Assembly: GCF_030813715.1 (NCBI RefSeq)
Contig: NZ_JAUSUZ010000001.1
Coordinates: forward strand, 2,480,001 to 2,544,000
Direction of reading: 5' to 3'
Source: Catenuloplanes indicus
GTDB lineage: Bacteria; Actinomycetota; Actinomycetes; Mycobacteriales; Micromonosporaceae
Length of the DNA: 64,000 nucleotides
Part shown: positions 61,731 to 64,000 of the stretch, in pieces
Position numbering within the stretch: the stretch's first letter is position 1
Layout: every line of letters begins with the position of its first letter
Made by a program: the position numbers and the translations under genes
The notes under the pieces: model-generated
What the model was told of the DNA's origin: nothing
Database searches by the model: none
The model's input: only the letters and a program-made list of their open reading frames with translations

Positions 61731-62651
61731 ATGGAGCTCAACGAGAACGCACGGATCGACACCGACCAGATCACCGACCGGCGCGGCAGCGGTGGCGGCG
61801 GCGGGCTGTCCGGCATCCCGATCCCGATCGGCGGCGGCAAGGGCGCCTGGATCGGCCTCGCGATCTTCCTGCTGGTCTCGCTGGTCGGCGGCGGCCTCGG
61901 GCTGAACGCGATGGGCGGCGACGGGTCCGGCACCGGGTCCGGCTCCGGCGAGTCGCTGGCCCAGGAGTGCGCCGCGGACGACCGGCTGCAGCAGCTGGAG
62001 TGCCGGAACGCGCTCTACGTGAACTCGATCCAGGACTACTGGAAGGACGCGCTGCCGCAGCACTTCGGCGAGCAGTACGCCGAGTCCGACACGGTCTTCT
62101 TCCAACAGGCGGTCAGCACCGGGTGCGGCAACGCGGACTCCGGCGTAGGCCCGTTCTACTGCCCGGCCGACGACCTGGTGTACATCGACCTCACGTTCTA
62201 CCGCCAGCTCGCCGACCAGCTCGGCGCGCCCGGCGAGTTCGCCCAGCCGTACGTGCTGGCCCACGAGTACGGCCACCACGTGCAGGACCTGCTCGGCACG
62301 GAGGCGGAGATGCGCCGCGCCCAGCAGCGTGACCCGAACGGCGCAAACCAGCTCTCCGTGATGCTGGAGCTGCAGGCCGACTGCTACGCCGGCGCCTGGG
62401 CGAAGAACGCGACCGGCACCGACGACGCGAGCGGCCAGAAGATCTTCAAGAGCATCACCGACCGGGACATCCAGGAGGGCCTGGACACCGCGGCCGCGAT
62501 CGGCGACGACACGCTCCAGCAGAAGTCCGGCAACCCGGTCGACGAGGAGGCGTTCACCCACGGCTCGTCCGCGGACCGGCAGAAGTGGTTCCGCACCGGC
62601 TACGACAGCGGCGACCCGAAGTCCTGCGACACGTTCGGCAGCGCGATCTAG
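61731..62651 (+). CDS. neutral zinc metallopeptidase (YpfJ family)
   Basis: This 306-residue protein has a charged, glycine-rich N-terminus and one membrane anchor (WIGLAIFLLVSLVGGGLGLNAM, residues about 43-64). The extracellular catalytic domain contains the zinc site VLAHEYGHHVQDLLG (HExxH) and the third ligand region ELQADCYAGAWAKNA. This is the PF04228 family of predicted secreted metallopeptidases. Several cysteines could form disulphides. GGAG lies 9 nt before the ATG at 61731; an upstream in-frame start would add 11 residues. Confidence 0.92.
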   Translation: MELNENARIDTDQITDRRGSGGGGGLSGIPIPIGGGKGAWIGLAIFLLVSLVGGGLGLNAMGGDGSGTGSGSGESLAQECAADDRLQQLECRNALYVNSIQDYWKDALPQHFGEQYAESDTVFFQQAVSTGCGNADSGVGPFYCPADDLVYIDLTFYRQLADQLGAPGEFAQPYVLAHEYGHHVQDLLGTEAEMRRAQQRDPNGANQLSVMLELQADCYAGAWAKNATGTDDASGQKIFKSITDRDIQEGLDTAAAIGDDTLQQKSGNPVDEEAFTHGSSADRQKWFRTGYDSGDPKSCDTFGSAI

Positions 62652-62686
62652 AACTGGTCGGGTTGCCGACAGAACGAGATCATCAA

Positions 62687-62743
62687 AGCTCGCATCACAC
62701 AGCAGGACGAACCTCCTGTGAAAGGAAGACCGTGATGCGAGCT
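62687..62743 (+). promoter_or_regulatory. start-codon-occluding inverted repeat
   Basis: AGCTCGCATCAC (62687-62698) pairs perfectly with GTGATGCGAGCT (62732-62743), which contains the ATG at 62735. The 33-nt loop holds the AAGGAAG ribosome binding site and an inner CAGGA/TCCTG stem. If formed in the mRNA, it would hide the start codon. Confidence 0.65.
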
Positions 62744-63457
62744 CTCCCTCTGGTGACCACCGCACTGACCCTCGCGCTCCTGACCGGCTGCGCCGCCTCC
62801 CCGGAGGAGGTGGCGGGTCAGGCGGCCCCGGCCGGCGCCCCCAGCGCGGTGCCGGTCACCACTGCACCGGCCACCCCGTCCCGGCCGGCCGCGTCGGTCA
62901 CTCCGCCGGCCACCGCCTCGGCCGTCCCGCCACCCGCCGCCGCGAAGCCTCCGTCGTCGATCCCCGCTCCGGCCAAGAACACCCCGGCGCCGGTGGCCAG
63001 CCCGTTCTTCCCCCAGCCGATCGAATACACCGACTGGCGGAACGCGACGATCCACGGCATGCGGGACGCCGGGGACGCGACCTTCCGCAACGGCACGGCG
63101 ACGTCCGGCTCGACCACCTGCACCATCAATCCCGGCGGGGTACAGCCCGGCTACGGTCACTTCATCGTCGAGGAGCCGGCCAGCGCCGCGGCAACCGGTG
63201 ACGCGGCCGTCCTCGTCGAGTGCGGCAGCGACCGGCGGCAGGCGATCGTCCCGGTACAGTTCGGCTACGACCAGACGACGCTGCACGCGCGGGGGTTCAT
63301 CCAGGCCGACGCGCCCGCCGGATCGAGCCGGATGACCTTCACCCGCCTGCTGATCGACGGCGTCGACATCGTGGCCACGGTCGCACTGCCCGGCGGCGGC
63401 ACGGAGGAGCGCCGGTACCACCACTGGGGCATGGGCAGCGAATGGCGGCAGGTCTAG
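62735..63457 (+). CDS. secreted lipoprotein of unknown function
   Basis: This 240-residue protein has a lipoprotein signal (MRALPLVTTALTLALLTGCAAS, lipobox LTGC, Cys at residue 19). A Pro/Ala/Ser/Thr-rich linker (residues about 25-90) leads to a beta-rich domain with IEYTDWRNATIHGMRDAGDATFRNGTAT, two cysteines (TTCTINPG and VLVECGSD) and a C-terminal RRYHHWGMGSEWRQV. I do not know the domain. The AAGGAAG site is 7 nt before the ATG but lies in the loop of a strong inverted repeat. It ends overlapping the convergent gene by 4 bp. Confidence 0.8.
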   Translation: MRALPLVTTALTLALLTGCAASPEEVAGQAAPAGAPSAVPVTTAPATPSRPAASVTPPATASAVPPPAAAKPPSSIPAPAKNTPAPVASPFFPQPIEYTDWRNATIHGMRDAGDATFRNGTATSGSTTCTINPGGVQPGYGHFIVEEPASAAATGDAAVLVECGSDRRQAIVPVQFGYDQTTLHARGFIQADAPAGSSRMTFTRLLIDGVDIVATVALPGGGTEERRYHHWGMGSEWRQV

Positions 63458-64000
63458 GCGGCGGGTGCGAGCGAGTCGCTGGTGCGTACCCCGCGCAGGA
63501 TTCTCTCGGTGTGGTCGGCGGCGTCGACCTGGCGGATCTGGACGTAGACGCCGTAGTCGCCGGCCGCCGGCGTGATCAGTGCCTCGGTGAAGGAGATCGT
63601 GGTGCCACCGCAGCCGGTCCAGCGCTTCACGGTGACGGATCCGTCGCCCAGGCGGCGGATCCGGGCCGGTTCCGCCGCGCAGCCGGAGTGGTCCGGCAGC
63701 GCCGGGCGGCCCTCGCGCAACGCCCGGCTCGCACCGGCGAACACGCCGGGGACCGCACTCGCCGGGTCGGACCACGCGGTCAGGTCCGCGCCGACGACCA
63801 GGCCGGGCGCGCGGCCGGGCGGCAGGTTGATCGTGGCCGGGTTCCAGCCGGTGGTGCGCACCTGCGTGGCCCAGGCGGCCGGCACCGTGACCGAGACGCC
63901 GCCGGAGGCGTCGGTGACCGTGACCCACCGGGGCCGCGGCGGCGACCCGGTGTCCGCGACGGCACCGGTGGCCAGCGCCGCAGCGGCCAGCACGAACCCG
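63454..64000 (-). CDS. hypothetical secreted protein (5' end outside window)
   Basis: The frame stays open to the window edge, so the N-terminus may lie outside. The visible part starts with a hydrophobic stretch LAAAALATGAVADTG, likely the end of a signal peptide. A domain with RWVTVTDASGGVSVTVPAAWATQVRTTGWNPATI follows, which resembles a PsbP/LpqN-like lipoprotein fold. Two cysteines (SGCAAEP and TGCGGT) may be bonded. It converges on the lipoprotein gene with a 4-bp overlap. The function is unknown. Confidence 0.7.
   Translation of the reverse strand, partial: GFVLAAAALATGAVADTGSPPRPRWVTVTDASGGVSVTVPAAWATQVRTTGWNPATINLPPGRAPGLVVGADLTAWSDPASAVPGVFAGASRALREGRPALPDHSGCAAEPARIRRLGDGSVTVKRWTGCGGTTISFTEALITPAAGDYGVYVQIRQVDAADHTERILRGVRTSDSLAPAA

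Overview
The window is a chromosomal stretch of a very GC-rich actinobacterium, most likely a member of the Micromonosporaceae (Actinoplanes or Catenuloplanes type). The case rests on base composition, the fabG-fabI(inhA)-hemH gene order shared with mycobacteria, actinobacterial families such as DUF3097, DUF2630 and the SCO6045/DUF692/TIGR04222 trio, and many genes that begin without a leader behind a TANNNT box. I saw no rRNA, tRNA, CRISPR array, transposase, integrase or phage gene. The region reads as ordinary chromosome that carries several families of short dispersed repeats.

Layout. 0-11 kb: end of an amidohydrolase, TauE/SafE permease, AraC regulator with a divergent NmrA-like reductase, secreted DNase I-fold enzyme, MBL lactonase-like enzyme, SpoU rRNA methylase, an orphan Tat-type solute-binding protein with a coupled small membrane protein, a lipoprotein, an SPFH/NfeD pair and a serine hydrolase without its serine. 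11-16 kb: repeats, DUF3097, Lrp/AsnC, Asp23, HAD-IIA phosphatase. 15.2-18.1 kb: fabG-fabI-hemH, followed after fabI by two tandem 19-codon mini-ORFs. 18-22 kb: a NarL-type two-component system, an alpha/beta hydrolase and two small ORFs. 22-29 kb: MoxR/DUF58/VWA operon, two PH-domain proteins, thioesterase, MBL enzyme. 29-37.5 kb: SodC-like lipoprotein, PfkB kinase, M24 peptidase, an ArsR-type regulator with a low-complexity insert, a CBM6 membrane protein and a histidine kinase without its phosphoacceptor histidine.

37.6-43.1 kb is one giant secreted alpha-amylase/pullulanase fusion with palindromic operators upstream. 43-49 kb: small proline-rich lipoprotein, glutathionylspermidine-synthase-like ATP-grasp protein, NTF2-like protein, aconitase, then a 1 kb non-coding area rich in repeats. 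49-56.5 kb: RIO kinase, HAD protein, a coupled three-gene cluster with a DUF692 (MNIO) enzyme and a membrane protein ending in Cys-Gly repeats, an AcnR-like TetR regulator, an atypical SDR and Mug glycosylase. 56.5-64 kb: ABC exporter, crotonase, small HTH protein, ABC-F protein, zinc metallopeptidase and two secreted proteins.

The most promising leads are the DUF692/TIGR04222 cluster (52.3-54.5 kb), which looks like a peptide-modification system acting on a membrane-anchored Cys-Gly tail; a roughly 78-bp repeat that begins within 10 nt of stop codons and clusters at convergent gene junctions; an 83-bp palindromic element present twice; a 12-bp inverted repeat that buries the start codon of a lipoprotein gene (62.7 kb); a shared TANNNTA box that could serve two divergent leaderless genes (4.5 kb); and several enzymes that have lost the key catalytic residue.
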